Shown here piece by piece: positions 44,133 to 53,330 of a stretch of 64,000 nucleotides of DNA. Location: NCBI GenBank assembly GCA_031265205.1, contig JAISCZ010000088.1, forward strand, positions 1-64,000, written 5' to 3'. The stretch is from Deltaproteobacteria bacterium (lineage in GTDB: Bacteria > Desulfobacterota > Desulfarculia > Adiutricales > Adiutricaceae). Position numbers and translations under genes: made by a program. The notes under the pieces were generated by a model. The model was not told the DNA's origin. It made no database searches and was given only the letters and a program-made list of their open reading frames with translations. The stretch's first letter is position 1; each line of letters begins with the position of its first letter.

Positions 44133-44606
44133 ATGCCTAGCGAAAAAAAAGTTAACCCTATGATTAAAGAATGTTTGGTGCGCTTTCGGAAAGGCCATAA
44201 TCTTTCCCAAGAGCTTTTCGCGAAAGCAATTAAAGCCGGCTATTCGACCGTGGCCGGATGGGAAAAAAGCCTTAGCTCGCCTGATATGGAGAATATGCTA
44301 AAGATTCTGAACGCTTTTGGCTGTACCTTTGAAAAAGTTATGGAAGGCGCGATTAATCCAATCGACCTAAACGCCATTCCATTTTGGCTCTCCCCTTTTT
44401 GCCAGTGCCTTCATAAGGTCACTCCGCAAGAGAGAGACATGGTGATCATCTTCATGGAAGGCTTAAAACTAACGGTGGCTACCAGGGAGGCCAAAGAAGA
44501 GGAGGACGCTAAAAAGCCACCTAGGCAAAAGAGAGCCGCGAAAAAGGCATCGGACCAGGAGCCAACCGTGGCCGATGGGCTCCCCGCGGAGGTTCCCGAG
44601 GCCTAG
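44133..44606 (+). CDS. CI-like prophage repressor
   Basis: A 157-residue protein with an N-terminal helix-turn-helix (GHNLSQELFAKAIKAGYSTV, then AGWEKSLSSPDMENMLKIL) of the Cro/CI type, followed by a helical middle and a Lys/Glu/Ala-rich tail. There is no LexA-like peptidase domain (no Ser/Lys dyad or Ala-Gly cleavage site visible), so induction would not follow the RecA self-cleavage route. AAGGAA precedes the ATG. It is transcribed away from the early operon and is followed by a strong terminator. Confidence 0.8.
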   Translation: MPSEKKVNPMIKECLVRFRKGHNLSQELFAKAIKAGYSTVAGWEKSLSSPDMENMLKILNAFGCTFEKVMEGAINPIDLNAIPFWLSPFCQCLHKVTPQERDMVIIFMEGLKLTVATREAKEEEDAKKPPRQKRAAKKASDQEPTVADGLPAEVPEA

Positions 44607-44724
44607 CGTCATTAATAGAGAGTTTCCAATTCAGCCCTCGAGCTTCTGGCTAACCAGGCCAAAAAGCTATTGTTTTCTTCGGGGAAGGTGGATAAACTGC
44701 GTTTAATCATTTTAAAGCTCCACA

Positions 44725-44773
44725 AAGAGCGGCTTTCTAGGGGTGGGAACCCAAGGAAGCCGCTCTTTTTTTT
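44725..44773 (+). terminator. Rho-independent terminator after the repressor gene
   Basis: AAGAGCGGCTT (44725-44735) pairs exactly with AAGCCGCTCTT (44757-44767) and the stem runs into eight T (44766-44773). It ends the plus-strand repressor transcript about 120 bases after its stop codon. Confidence 0.85.
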
Positions 44774-45006
44774 GCGCCGTTACCCCAAAAAAGAGGCATC
44801 GGAAAGGAAAAGACTCGAGACAATAAAACACTGGATGACGGCTATTTAGTCGCCATCGAGCCCTTATCTAGTCGTTGGCTAGCCTTCTATCTAATTACAG
44901 TTAATTATTTCTAATTATATAAGTAGCCTGAAAAATCGCCCCTAGCTTTCAGCTTTAAGCACCAAGCGGCGACTGGGTAATTTTGGCCCCTTCGCTTGTC
45001 GCCGGT

Positions 45007-45046
45007 GTCGGTGTCAACGGTGTTTTTTTAAAGCGTTGACACCGAC
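45007..45046. repeat. Perfect 13-bp inverted repeat
   Basis: GTCGGTGTCAACG (45007-45019) and CGTTGACACCGAC (45034-45046) with a 14-base A/T-rich loop. The half-site GGTGTCAACG occurs again near 45231-45240, which hints at a protein-binding site. Confidence 0.65.
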
Positions 45047-45244
45047 CACCGTGTCCCAAATGGATACTTTTCACCCACTTGCTTCAAACCCGGCCTTTTT
45101 ACGTTTTTCGGCTTCCAGCCTACGTTTCAGCTTTTAAATTATATTTTTTGTTAACTTTTTAGCGGTGACGATATTTTTGCCACCGTTAACATTTTGTGAG
45201 GTAAAAGCTGAGGATTTATGCGACGGTGACGGTGTCAACGTTTT

Positions 45245-45310
45245 GTTCCCCTACGGGGAAGGAAGGTAGGGGGCCTTCCAGCCCCCCTTCCTTCCGCCGT
45301 CTAGGGGAAC
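45245..45310. repeat. Large imperfect hairpin
   Basis: GTTCCCCTA...GGAAGGAAGG...GGGGG pairs in order with CCCCC...CTTCCTTCC...TAGGGGAAC, giving a stem of about 24 bp with small bulges around a short loop. It lies in the middle of the AGCTGA-rich region. Confidence 0.65.
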
Positions 45311-46366
45311 TTTAAGTCGACAGCGCCACCGTCCGCGTCCTCAGCTTTTGCCTCGCGGCGTTGCCGAGAGCTGAGACGGCAGCTGAAAATAAAACTCAAG
45401 CCGGAAGGTCAAGCGGAAAAAAAGTCGCGGAAAACGGCTTTAAGAAGCGTTTAAACGGAAATCCAAAATCCAACGTTGAAAGCTGACAGAAAAAGAGAGA
45501 AAAACGCGAATTTGAAGCAAAAATCCTCAGCTTCCAACAAAATGAGAAAACAGCCGGAAATTAAATTTGAAAGCTAAACTACAAAAATCCAAAGCTGGTA
45601 AAGAAAAGCTGAAGACTGAGGCGCGTTTTTCCATTTCAGGGTAGCCCTTGCCGCGACACGGTAGCCCCCTTGAAGTCGGCCCCTGAGGCCGCCTATAAGC
45701 CGTGGAGCATGGGAGAGGGCCCTCTGTTTGACATCTCCCATGGCAACTCTTATATTTATGTTGACGCCAAATCTAAAGGCAAATAGGTTGTCACCATATA
45801 TTTTGCTTATGAGGGTAAGCGTCAATTATCCAGGCCGGCCATGGGCGCTAACCTCTCACCTTAGATGCAAGCGATAAGCTGATGTCGCGCGCCATGGTTG
45901 GCCTGTATCTTCCTAAACTCAGAAGCGAGGCTATAGCGTGGATAAAGGAGACATCAAAGACAAGGCCAAGGAAGCTGATGGGATGGCGACGACGAGCCTA
46001 GGCCCTGGCCTGGCGTCCCACGTCACGGTTCCGCCGTTAAACGGAAAAATCTATCCGGAGGCCCTTATCACGAATAGGGCGGGGCCGTCCGTCGGCTCTC
46101 GCGTCCATCGGACCGTGGCAAGCTTAGATTCCTTGAAAAAGAATATTCCTCCGAGGTGCTCAAATTGCGATACCCTCCCCCCTCGTTCGCGACGCCAAAA
46201 ATGATGCGCCAATCTATAATTATATATAAATATATGTATTTATGTATAACTATGCTCTATTGCTACAATATATATTGTTTTGTATCATTTTGGGTCCTTT
46301 CTCGTATCAATCGCGCGATACGCAACGGCGGAGGCCCGGTTTTCGAGCCGGTTTCGATAATTTTTT

Positions 46367-46394
46367 TTGCGTAATTACGGGTCTATTATATATA
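46367..46394 (+). promoter_or_regulatory. Candidate late promoter
   Basis: TTGCGT (46367-46372) and TATATA (46389-46394) are 16 bases apart, about 50 bases ahead of the terminase small subunit gene. The whole stretch 46380-46440 is A/T-rich. The -35 match is partial, so activation by a phage protein is possible. Confidence 0.35.
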
Positions 46395-46442
46395 ACTGTA
46401 GGCCTAAAGAACATCTTTCTTTTAAATAATATCTAATACGTT

Positions 46443-47132
46443 ATGACACGGTATAACCCTAAAAAAATCGACGAAAACGACGTTTTTTGCACGCAACCTG
46501 GCTGCGTGCGTTGGCTCAACGAGCAGGGGTATAAAATCTCCGTGTCAGGCTTCAGCGGTCACGTCCGGAAGGGGCTTATCAAGCCGGACGGCAACGGGGT
46601 CTTCTGGCCAAGGAACCTTCTCATCTACGCGCGGAGCAAGCTACCGTTGTTGTCGGTGGAGGGCATCGCCGCCGAGTCTACCGACTTGGCGACCAAGAAG
46701 CTGATAGCGGAGACGGCCAACAAAGAGGCGATGGCCGGGCGCAACAAGCTCAAGCTCCAATACGAGCAGGGGGTTCTCATCGAGAAGGAGAAGATGGACC
46801 AGTCTTTGGCCGCGCGGCTGGCCTTCTTCAAGAGAGAGATAGAGACTTTCGGCCAGAGGTTGGGTCAAGAGCTGGTCGCTTTGGTGGAGGGGAAGCTGGA
46901 GAAGCTTCCGGACTTCTACTCCTTCTGGCGCGAGAAGACGGAGATATGGCTTGACGCCTTCGCGGCGGACCGCGAGTTTGTGGTGGACCTGGACCTGGAG
47001 GAGATAACGCCAGGCCTCCTGACTTCGGGGCGGAGGTCTACCCGGACGCGGCTTAAAAGTGAGGCCACGCCAGCGTCTCCGAAAAAGAGGTTGGAGGCCT
47101 CCAAGTCGGAGGCCTCCAGGAAGGCGACGTGA
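46443..47132 (+). CDS. Terminase small subunit (DNA packaging)
   Basis: A 229-residue protein that would recognise the phage packaging site. The N-terminal 60 residues form a winged-helix-like segment (CVRWLNEQGYKISVSGFSGH, then VRKGLIKPDGNGVFW), followed by long helices (KKLIAETANKEAMAGRNKLK) and a basic Ser/Lys/Arg tail. This layout and the position immediately before the GpA-type large subunit fit Nu1-like or DUF1441-like small subunits. The GTG or ATG of the next gene overlaps its stop. Confidence 0.85.
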   Translation: MTRYNPKKIDENDVFCTQPGCVRWLNEQGYKISVSGFSGHVRKGLIKPDGNGVFWPRNLLIYARSKLPLLSVEGIAAESTDLATKKLIAETANKEAMAGRNKLKLQYEQGVLIEKEKMDQSLAARLAFFKREIETFGQRLGQELVALVEGKLEKLPDFYSFWREKTEIWLDAFAADREFVVDLDLEEITPGLLTSGRRSTRTRLKSEATPASPKKRLEASKSEASRKAT

Positions 47133-49129
47133 CCATGGGCGACGAAGGCGAGCGAGCGGAACGGATAGCCTTCAGGTTTACGGAAGGCGAGCGGAAGGTC
47201 TTCCAGCGGAAGCCTCCGATGCCTGTTTCGGAGTGGGCCTCCCAAAATATCATCGTCCAGGACGGCCCCTACCGTGGGGCCAAGTATCGGCCGGACGTCA
47301 CGCCTTACCTGATAGACATTATGGACGTGTTTTCGTGGGACACGGTGGAGGAGGTAGTCGTTTGCGGGGCCCCACAGACGGGGAAGACTCTCGCGATGTA
47401 CGCTTGCCTTGGCTACTCGATGGACCGGAGGCCGGGCACCAAAATGCTAGCCATGCCTGACGACAAGGTTTTGGCCAGGGTGGAGGCGGAGAAGCTGAAG
47501 CCTTTGCTGAAGTCCTCGCCGGGTCTTAATGGGTTGGTGGCGCGGATGACGGCCGGGCATATCCGGCTGAAGGATGGGTCAAGCATTTATCTGTCCTCGG
47601 CGATGGCTCCGGCGCAGCGGGCGTCGATCACGGTGCGCGACCTTTTTTTGGACGAGGAGGATTTATACGGTACCGTCACGGGGAGGGGCGACCCTGTCTC
47701 TGACTTCCTGGAGCGGACGCGGTCCTATTTTTTCGGCCGGAAGATTATGAGGGTCTCGAAGCCGGTTGGCGACTCTCACTCGTCTATTTGGAACGCCTTG
47801 ACCCTCGGCGCGGATATCTGCTTTTCGTACGAGGTTAAATGCCCGCGGTGCGGGGAGCCGCAGTTTTTCCGGGAGCCTAATTTGGTGCTGGCGGGGAACG
47901 CGGACCCTGAAAAATACGAGGCGACCGTCATCGAGCGGCTATCGCTTGGCCGCTATAAATGCTTCCATTGCGAGCAGCTGTGGGACGACGCGGAGAAGAA
48001 CCGAGCGGTGGCGGGCGGAGCCTGGCGGCCGTCGCGGGTCCGGGAGTTGGGCGACAGTGGGATTCCGGTTTTTGAGACGGCGGAGCGGCCGTCTTACGTC
48101 AAGAAAGTTGGCTTCCACTTGCCGGCGATTCTCTCCCAAGCGGTGTCGCTTTCCAACCTGGCGGCCCGGCGAAAGAGGGCCGATGAATCCGAGGACATGG
48201 AGGTCAAGCAAACCCAGGCCAACGGCGATTGGGCGCGGCCGTATATCACGGTGACGGTGAAGCCCTTGGAGGCGGACATCCTATCCCGCCGGGATTTTAG
48301 CCTCGAGGCTCGGACGGTTCCCCATGGGGCCATCGCTTTGACGTGCGGGATAGACACTCAGAAGACCGGCTTCTATTATTTGGTGCTGGCCTGGATGCCG
48401 AACCTCAGCAAATACGTCATCGACTACGGGCGCCTGGCGACTTTTGAGGACGTGACGACGCTTGTCTACGAGACGCCTTACCCATGCCTGGACGCCGATG
48501 GAAAGAAGGACGGTAGCTACATGGAGGTTTGGCGGGCGGGGATAGACTCGGGCGGCACCGCGGGCGAGGGCGTATACACGAGGACGGAGGAGGTCTACGA
48601 GTATGTCCGGCTGGAGGGCTACGATAGGCTCTTCGCGATTAAGGGGTCGAGCAACGACCAAACGCCGACGATAAAGTGGACGACGCTAGACAAGCTTCCG
48701 GGCCGTCAAACTCCGATTCCGGGCGGGCTGATGCTGTATATCATAGACACGGCGAAGATAAAGTCGTCGATGTTCGCGGCTCTCCTGTCTCCGGACGCCA
48801 AGCGGCCGCTCCGGCTCTACGGGCGGGAGCCGGAGGCGGAGGGCAAAGATCGCGTGGTGACGCATGATGAGCTGATAAGCCATCTGACGGCGGAGCGCCA
48901 GATAAGGAACCCACGGGGCCAGCTGGTTTGGGTCCAGGACAAGAAGGCGAATCACTATTTGGACTGCATGATGATAGCTAGCGCCTGCGGGGACGTGACC
49001 TGGACGCCGAGTTTGCACCACCTGGCGACGGAGCTAAAGGAAGAGGCGGAGGCCGCGGCGAAGCAGGCGTATATCCCGCCCTATAAGCCGGCGAAGAAGG
49101 CGAAACGGAGGTTTAATCGGGCATGGTAG
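47129..49129 (+). CDS. Terminase large subunit, lambda GpA family
   Basis: A 666-residue packaging motor and nuclease. The ATPase has Walker A GAPQTGKT (80-87) and Walker B LFLDEED (172-178). A zinc-binding segment with CPRCGEPQFF and CFHCEQLW follows around residues 235-285, typical of GpA. The nuclease half contains the acidic motif TCGIDTQKTGFYYLVLAW and AGIDSGG. The GTG at 47129 overlaps the upstream stop (GTGA); an ATG six bases on is equally possible. It packages DNA into the prohead through the portal. Confidence 0.95.
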   Translation: MTMGDEGERAERIAFRFTEGERKVFQRKPPMPVSEWASQNIIVQDGPYRGAKYRPDVTPYLIDIMDVFSWDTVEEVVVCGAPQTGKTLAMYACLGYSMDRRPGTKMLAMPDDKVLARVEAEKLKPLLKSSPGLNGLVARMTAGHIRLKDGSSIYLSSAMAPAQRASITVRDLFLDEEDLYGTVTGRGDPVSDFLERTRSYFFGRKIMRVSKPVGDSHSSIWNALTLGADICFSYEVKCPRCGEPQFFREPNLVLAGNADPEKYEATVIERLSLGRYKCFHCEQLWDDAEKNRAVAGGAWRPSRVRELGDSGIPVFETAERPSYVKKVGFHLPAILSQAVSLSNLAARRKRADESEDMEVKQTQANGDWARPYITVTVKPLEADILSRRDFSLEARTVPHGAIALTCGIDTQKTGFYYLVLAWMPNLSKYVIDYGRLATFEDVTTLVYETPYPCLDADGKKDGSYMEVWRAGIDSGGTAGEGVYTRTEEVYEYVRLEGYDRLFAIKGSSNDQTPTIKWTTLDKLPGRQTPIPGGLMLYIIDTAKIKSSMFAALLSPDAKRPLRLYGREPEAEGKDRVVTHDELISHLTAERQIRNPRGQLVWVQDKKANHYLDCMMIASACGDVTWTPSLHHLATELKEEAEAAAKQAYIPPYKPAKKAKRRFNRAW

Positions 49130-49341
49130 TTTACTGCAACGAGGACGGTTCCCTAATAGGCCTTAAGGAGATAGCGGCTTATATGCAGCTGGACGCACGG
49201 ACGGTGGTCGCTTTGGTCCAAAAGGACGGCTTTCCGGCGGCTAAAATCAACGGCTATTGGATGGCGGATAGGAGCCAGATCGGCGACTGGCTGCGGGCGA
49301 AGGTCCAAAGCTGCCTGTCAAGCGCAAATAAAGGGAAATAG
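49123..49341 (+). CDS. Excisionase/terminase-associated helix-turn-helix protein
   Basis: A 72-residue protein with a winged helix-turn-helix of the MerR/excisionase type (GLKEIAAYMQLDARTVVALV, then GFPAAKINGYWMADRSQI and GDWLRAK). It overlaps the end of the terminase gene by seven bases (ATGGTAG). In this position it may be a regulator or a packaging accessory resembling the DNA-binding part of Nu1. A hairpin follows. Confidence 0.7.
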   Translation: MVVYCNEDGSLIGLKEIAAYMQLDARTVVALVQKDGFPAAKINGYWMADRSQIGDWLRAKVQSCLSSANKGK

Positions 49342-49382
49342 ATAGCGTTTAGACGCAAATAGCATACAAATATCTACAAATA

Positions 49383-49433
49383 CCCTCCCGGCCCAAAAAC
49401 GGGGTTTAAGCTTGGGCCGTTGGAGGGTTTTTT
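49383..49433 (+). terminator. Terminator-like hairpin containing the ribosome-binding site of the next gene
   Basis: CCCTCC-C-GGCCCAA (49383-49396) pairs with TTGGGCC-GTT-GGAGGG (49412-49427), followed by six T. The GGAGGG of the 3' arm is also the Shine-Dalgarno sequence of the GTG start at 49434. The hairpin can thus end transcription and hide the ribosome-binding site, possibly setting the ratio of terminase to head genes. Confidence 0.7.
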
Positions 49434-49691
49434 GTGGCCGAAGCGGTTAAAGAGTTTGTTACTTGGCGGGATATCTACAATCAGCTGAAGCAGGATTTGA
49501 CTCGGTCTGATTTTAGAACGATGCAGCAGTACTCCATCACCGCCGGAGGCACGGGCGGCTCGCGGATGGTGTCGTACCGCGACTTAAACCAGCTTAAGCA
49601 GCTTATCGCTTTGGCGAAAGAGGAGATGGACGCGGAGGAGCCGCGCGATTGGGCCGCGCGGACCTATCCCAGGAACGGGGGTCGCGGCTAA
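49434..49691 (+). CDS. gpW-like head-tail connector
   Basis: An 85-residue protein. The middle segment GSRMVSYRDLNQLKQLIALA matches the pattern of lambda gpW (small helical protein that closes the portal so that tails can bind), as does the position between terminase and portal. The start is GTG with GGAGGG located in a hairpin. It ends at TAATG with the portal gene. Sequence similarity is modest, so the call rests on size, pattern and order. Confidence 0.7.
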   Translation: MAEAVKEFVTWRDIYNQLKQDLTRSDFRTMQQYSITAGGTGGSRMVSYRDLNQLKQLIALAKEEMDAEEPRDWAARTYPRNGGRG

Positions 49692-51250
49692 TGGGTTCTA
49701 AACTTTGGCCTTGGAATTGGGGCGAGAAGGCGAGCCAGAAGGAGCGAAAGCCTTTCCGCGACGGGAAACGGTATCAGGCGGCCGAGGCGTCGGGTCTTGA
49801 GAGGGATATCTATCCGACTTGGGAGCGGAATTTTAACGATTTAGTGGCGCGGTCGAATCCGAGGCTTCGTCAGAGGGTCTACCGGATGACGCGCAATTTC
49901 CCTCCTTTCGTCCGGGCGATAAAGGTTCTTCAGGCCTTCATTATTGGCGAGGGCGGGCGCTTCGAGTCTTTGGCCGAGCGTCCTAACGGGGAGCCTGACC
50001 TGAAGCTGAGGAAGGAGATTGAGCGGCGTTTTAGCAGGTGGACTAAAAAGGCCACGGTTGACAATCGGCTCAACTTCTACGAGAGCCAGCTGCTGGCCTT
50101 AAAGCAGAAGCTAGAGACGGGCGAGTTTTTTAACGTCTTCCGGACGCGCAAAAGCGGCCCTCGGAAAGGCGAGCTGGCCCTTCAGTTTATAGAGCCTGAG
50201 CGCGTGACATCCTCGGTTATCACGTACGCGGACACAGGGGACGTGATAGTCGAGCAGGGCATTGAGTTTGACCGTCACACGGGCGAGCGTTTCGCCTACT
50301 ACGTGGAGCCTACGGACCCCGCGCTGAAGGTGGCGAGCCAGGAGAGGATTCCGGAGGAGCAGGTTATACACGGTTTCGAGACGCTGCGTCCGGGACAGCT
50401 GCGGGGCGTGACGCCGTTCGCTCCGGCGATCATTTTGGCCGACTGCATGTTTGATTATATGGAGGCGGAGCTTGACGGCGCGAAGATGGCGGCTAAATGG
50501 CTCGCCTTCGTGACGAGCCCTAGTCCTAAGGAAACTCAGATGATGAGGGTTCGCGGGAAGAAGGACGACGCTTCGGAGAATAGCCGGATAGAGGAGATAG
50601 AGAACTGCGTCATCGAGTATCTGAAGACGGGCGAGGAGATAAAATTTTCGGCTTCGTCGGATAGGGTGAAGGATAATTTTGACCGTTTCGCCCGGTTTGT
50701 GTTGCGGATGGTTGGCGTCACCATGGGCGTTCCTTATGAGCTTATCTCCGGCGACTATACGGGCGTTAACTACTCGACCTCGCGGATGTCGCGTCAGGAT
50801 TTCAACCTTATTTTGAAGCCTGAGCGGCACTGGATGAAGACGGCTTTTAACGAGTCCGTCTTTGAGGAGTGGCTAAAATTTGAGGCCCTGAAGAATCCGT
50901 CGTTTTTTCCGGATTATTTCGAGAATCCGGAGCGGTACCAAAAAGCCTTATGGATTCCGGCGGGGATGCCGAGCCCTGACCCTCTGAAGGAGGGCAAAGC
51001 GGACATTGACAACATTAAGGCCGGGCTAGTCGCGCCGCAGGACGTCATTTTGGCTCGCGGGGACGACCCGGAGATGGTCATCGCCCGGAGGGTCGAGTGG
51101 AAGAAAATGGAGGAGGACAACGGCTTGAAGAGCGAAATAGACCAGATTTCCACTTGGGAGTCGACTAACCCCGCGGCCTTGGAAAAAGAGGCGGAGGCCA
51201 AGAAGGACGGCGGAGACGGCGGCGATGAAGACGGCGAGGAGGAGGCGTAA
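49691..51250 (+). CDS. Portal protein, lambda gpB family
   Basis: A 519-residue portal protein that forms the dodecameric DNA channel at one capsid vertex. Characteristic lambda-type segments include RNFPPFVRAIKVLQAFIIG near residue 75, FRTRKSGPRKGELALQFIEP, IEFDRHTGERFAYYV, and GVPYELISGDYTGVNYSTSR near residue 345. The C-terminus is acidic and Gly-rich. The ATG shares a base with the upstream stop; an earlier in-frame start lies within the gpW-like gene and is not preferred. It overlaps the next start by one base. Confidence 0.95.
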   Translation: MGSKLWPWNWGEKASQKERKPFRDGKRYQAAEASGLERDIYPTWERNFNDLVARSNPRLRQRVYRMTRNFPPFVRAIKVLQAFIIGEGGRFESLAERPNGEPDLKLRKEIERRFSRWTKKATVDNRLNFYESQLLALKQKLETGEFFNVFRTRKSGPRKGELALQFIEPERVTSSVITYADTGDVIVEQGIEFDRHTGERFAYYVEPTDPALKVASQERIPEEQVIHGFETLRPGQLRGVTPFAPAIILADCMFDYMEAELDGAKMAAKWLAFVTSPSPKETQMMRVRGKKDDASENSRIEEIENCVIEYLKTGEEIKFSASSDRVKDNFDRFARFVLRMVGVTMGVPYELISGDYTGVNYSTSRMSRQDFNLILKPERHWMKTAFNESVFEEWLKFEALKNPSFFPDYFENPERYQKALWIPAGMPSPDPLKEGKADIDNIKAGLVAPQDVILARGDDPEMVIARRVEWKKMEEDNGLKSEIDQISTWESTNPAALEKEAEAKKDGGDGGDEDGEEEA

Positions 51251-53319
51251 TGGAAGGCAAAAGGGCTGAAAACGTCTTACGGGTCCGCGCTCCCTCGACT
51301 TTGGACGAGGCCTCGCGCTCCGTGGAGGTGGTGGCGGTCACTTCGGATCCCGTCGAGATGTGGGACATGTGGCGCGGGGAGGCGTACAGGGAAATTTTGA
51401 TGATGGAGGGCGTCAGAATTCCGTCTAACGGCCAGGTTCCGCTGTGCGACAGTCACTTTAGGGCGACGGTCCAGAGCGTTTTAGGCTCGTTTCGGGACAT
51501 TAAATCTGACGGCGACAAGCGTCTCGTCGGGAAGGTCTATTTTTCGGACTCTCCGGCGGCGCGGGAGGCTTTTCAGAAGGTCAAGGAAGGCCATTTGACC
51601 GATTTTTCGGTGGGCTATACGCCGCGAAAAATCGTCGATATTAAGGGAGGCAAGAAAGAGACGGTCCTTGGCAAGGAGTTTGATGGCCCATGTCAGGTGG
51701 TATCTGACTGGTCTCTTTACGAGCTATCTATTTGCCCTGTCGGAGCTGATCCGAAGGCTAAAGCGAGGAGCAATTTAATGGAGAAAAGCATGGACAAGAT
51801 TGTGGAGGATTTTTTGGAGAGGCTTCGGGCCGCGCGAGCGGATGAGAAGCCGGACGAGGACGAGGAGAAGGGCAAGCAGGCGGAGCCTGAAGGCGACGAG
51901 CCCAAGAAGGAGGACGAGGAGGAGAAGAAAAAGGCTAAAAAGGCCGCGAAGGAGGAGCCCGACGAGCCCGAGGACGAGGAGCCCAAGAAGGACGACGACG
52001 ACGAGGTGAAGGGCAAGGACGGGAAGAAATCCTTGGGCGAGGATTTAGCCCGGGCGGCCGTCGAGGGCGAGCGTCGGAGGGCGAAAGGGATTATGGAATT
52101 GTGCCGCTCGCTGGATCTCGGCGACGCGACTTGCGCGAGCATGCTTTCCCGCGGCGTTAGCGTGGAGAAAGCGCGCTCCGAGGCCTTAAAAATGGTCACG
52201 GACAAATACGAAAGGGGGGCCGGAGGCTTGGATTTTAGGGTTACCAAGGACGAGGGCGAGTCCTTCCGGAAGCGTTTCATTGACGCTATAGGCATTAGGA
52301 CCGGCCAGCTGACGGGGAAGGATAAGCCGGAGGCGGGCTCCGATGAGCTGGCCAGCATGCCGTTAACTGAGTTGGCGAAGGCTTGCTTGCGTCAGAAGGG
52401 CCTGAAAGCCACCGGCGACACGCTTCCGATGGTTGGCCGGGCTATTACCACGTCCGATCTCCCTTTGCTTTTGCAGGAGGGCGCGAAGCGATACTTGCTT
52501 CGCGGCTTCGCGGAGAATCAGGAGACGTGGGGCCAGTGGACGGATTCGGGGAGCGTGACGGATTTCCGGCCTTTCAAGATGATTAGCGTTGGCTTGGACA
52601 ACAGTTTGGAGCGGATTTACGCTCTTGACGAGTACACCTACACGGTGGCGAAGGAAGAGGGCGAGGAGGTGGAGGTCCACACCTTCGGGCGCGGGTTCGG
52701 TCTTTCTCGCGAGGCCATCATCAACGACGATTTAGGCGCGGTGACGGCGCTTCCCCAGGAGCTGGGGCGCGGCGTTTCGCGGCACGTTGGCGACGCTGTC
52801 TATAACGTCTTGGCTAGCGACATTATGGGCGACAAGAAGCCTCTTTTTGACAGCGCGGCCCACTCCAACGTGGTCATCGGCGGCGGGGACGGGACTCCTA
52901 CTGTGGACTCCATCTCCAAGGCGCTTCTCAAAATGAGCGAGCAGAAGGACGTCGTTGGGAAGCGTCTTAGCTTAAGGCCGGTCTTTTTCTTGGCTCCGTT
53001 GGCGCTTCAGGCGGCCTGCGAGACCTTTTTTAACTCGCAGATGATTGGCACGCAGGCCTTGCCGACCACGAAAAACATCTACGCCAACCATTTCACGAGG
53101 ATTTACGACCATCGGCTGGATCAGCTGTCGCCGACCACGTGGTATTTCGTCGGCGAGAAGGCCATGGGCGTCCGGGTCCTTTACTTGCGCGGCGTTAAGA
53201 CGCCCTACATGGAGGACCACGTCGAGTTTAACGTCGACGCCATCAAATATAAGGTCCGCTTCGACTATGGCGTGAAGGCCATCTCCTGGCGGAACTTCAT
53301 TCAGGTTAAGGTTGCTTAA
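51250..53319 (+). CDS. Prohead protease-major capsid protein fusion
   Basis: A 689-residue polyprotein. Residues 1-175 form an HK97-type (S78) prohead protease with catalytic H69 (LCDSHFRATVQS) and S120 (LTDFSVGYTPRK). Residues 195-270 are an extremely charged Glu/Lys/Asp segment that probably serves as scaffold. A HK97-fold capsid protein follows, from about residue 370 (DLPLLLQEGAKRYLLRGF, later HFTRIYDHRLDQLSPTTWYF). Protease-capsid fusions are known in some phages; self-cleavage would release the mature capsid. A 12-base gap separates it from the cement gene. Confidence 0.92.
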   Translation: MEGKRAENVLRVRAPSTLDEASRSVEVVAVTSDPVEMWDMWRGEAYREILMMEGVRIPSNGQVPLCDSHFRATVQSVLGSFRDIKSDGDKRLVGKVYFSDSPAAREAFQKVKEGHLTDFSVGYTPRKIVDIKGGKKETVLGKEFDGPCQVVSDWSLYELSICPVGADPKAKARSNLMEKSMDKIVEDFLERLRAARADEKPDEDEEKGKQAEPEGDEPKKEDEEEKKKAKKAAKEEPDEPEDEEPKKDDDDEVKGKDGKKSLGEDLARAAVEGERRRAKGIMELCRSLDLGDATCASMLSRGVSVEKARSEALKMVTDKYERGAGGLDFRVTKDEGESFRKRFIDAIGIRTGQLTGKDKPEAGSDELASMPLTELAKACLRQKGLKATGDTLPMVGRAITTSDLPLLLQEGAKRYLLRGFAENQETWGQWTDSGSVTDFRPFKMISVGLDNSLERIYALDEYTYTVAKEEGEEVEVHTFGRGFGLSREAIINDDLGAVTALPQELGRGVSRHVGDAVYNVLASDIMGDKKPLFDSAAHSNVVIGGGDGTPTVDSISKALLKMSEQKDVVGKRLSLRPVFFLAPLALQAACETFFNSQMIGTQALPTTKNIYANHFTRIYDHRLDQLSPTTWYFVGEKAMGVRVLYLRGVKTPYMEDHVEFNVDAIKYKVRFDYGVKAISWRNFIQVKVA

Positions 53320-53330
53320 GAGGAGATCAC

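Larger units (their letters stand above)
44607..46442. other. 1.8 kb gene-poor intergenic region with hairpins and a recurrent AGCTGA motif
   Basis: Between the repressor and terminase genes. Starting with a terminator, it contains a perfect 13-bp hairpin (45007-45046), a larger imperfect hairpin (45245-45310), and about ten copies of TCAGCTTT or its complement AAAGCTGA in both orientations between 44951 and 45612. An A/T-rich stretch (46205-46275) precedes the late genes. Frames such as 45574-45825 (minus) and 45938-46204 (plus, GTG start) have no family support. The motif density suggests an origin of replication or a regulatory locus; this is inference. Confidence 0.6.

Noticed and set aside
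45574-45825. 83-codon minus-strand frame in the 1.8 kb intergenic region
   Set aside because: No start signal and no similarity; lies among repeated motifs.
45938-46204. 88-codon plus-strand frame with a GTG start
   Set aside because: No upstream ribosome-binding site and no recognised family, though it could be a remnant of a small phage gene.
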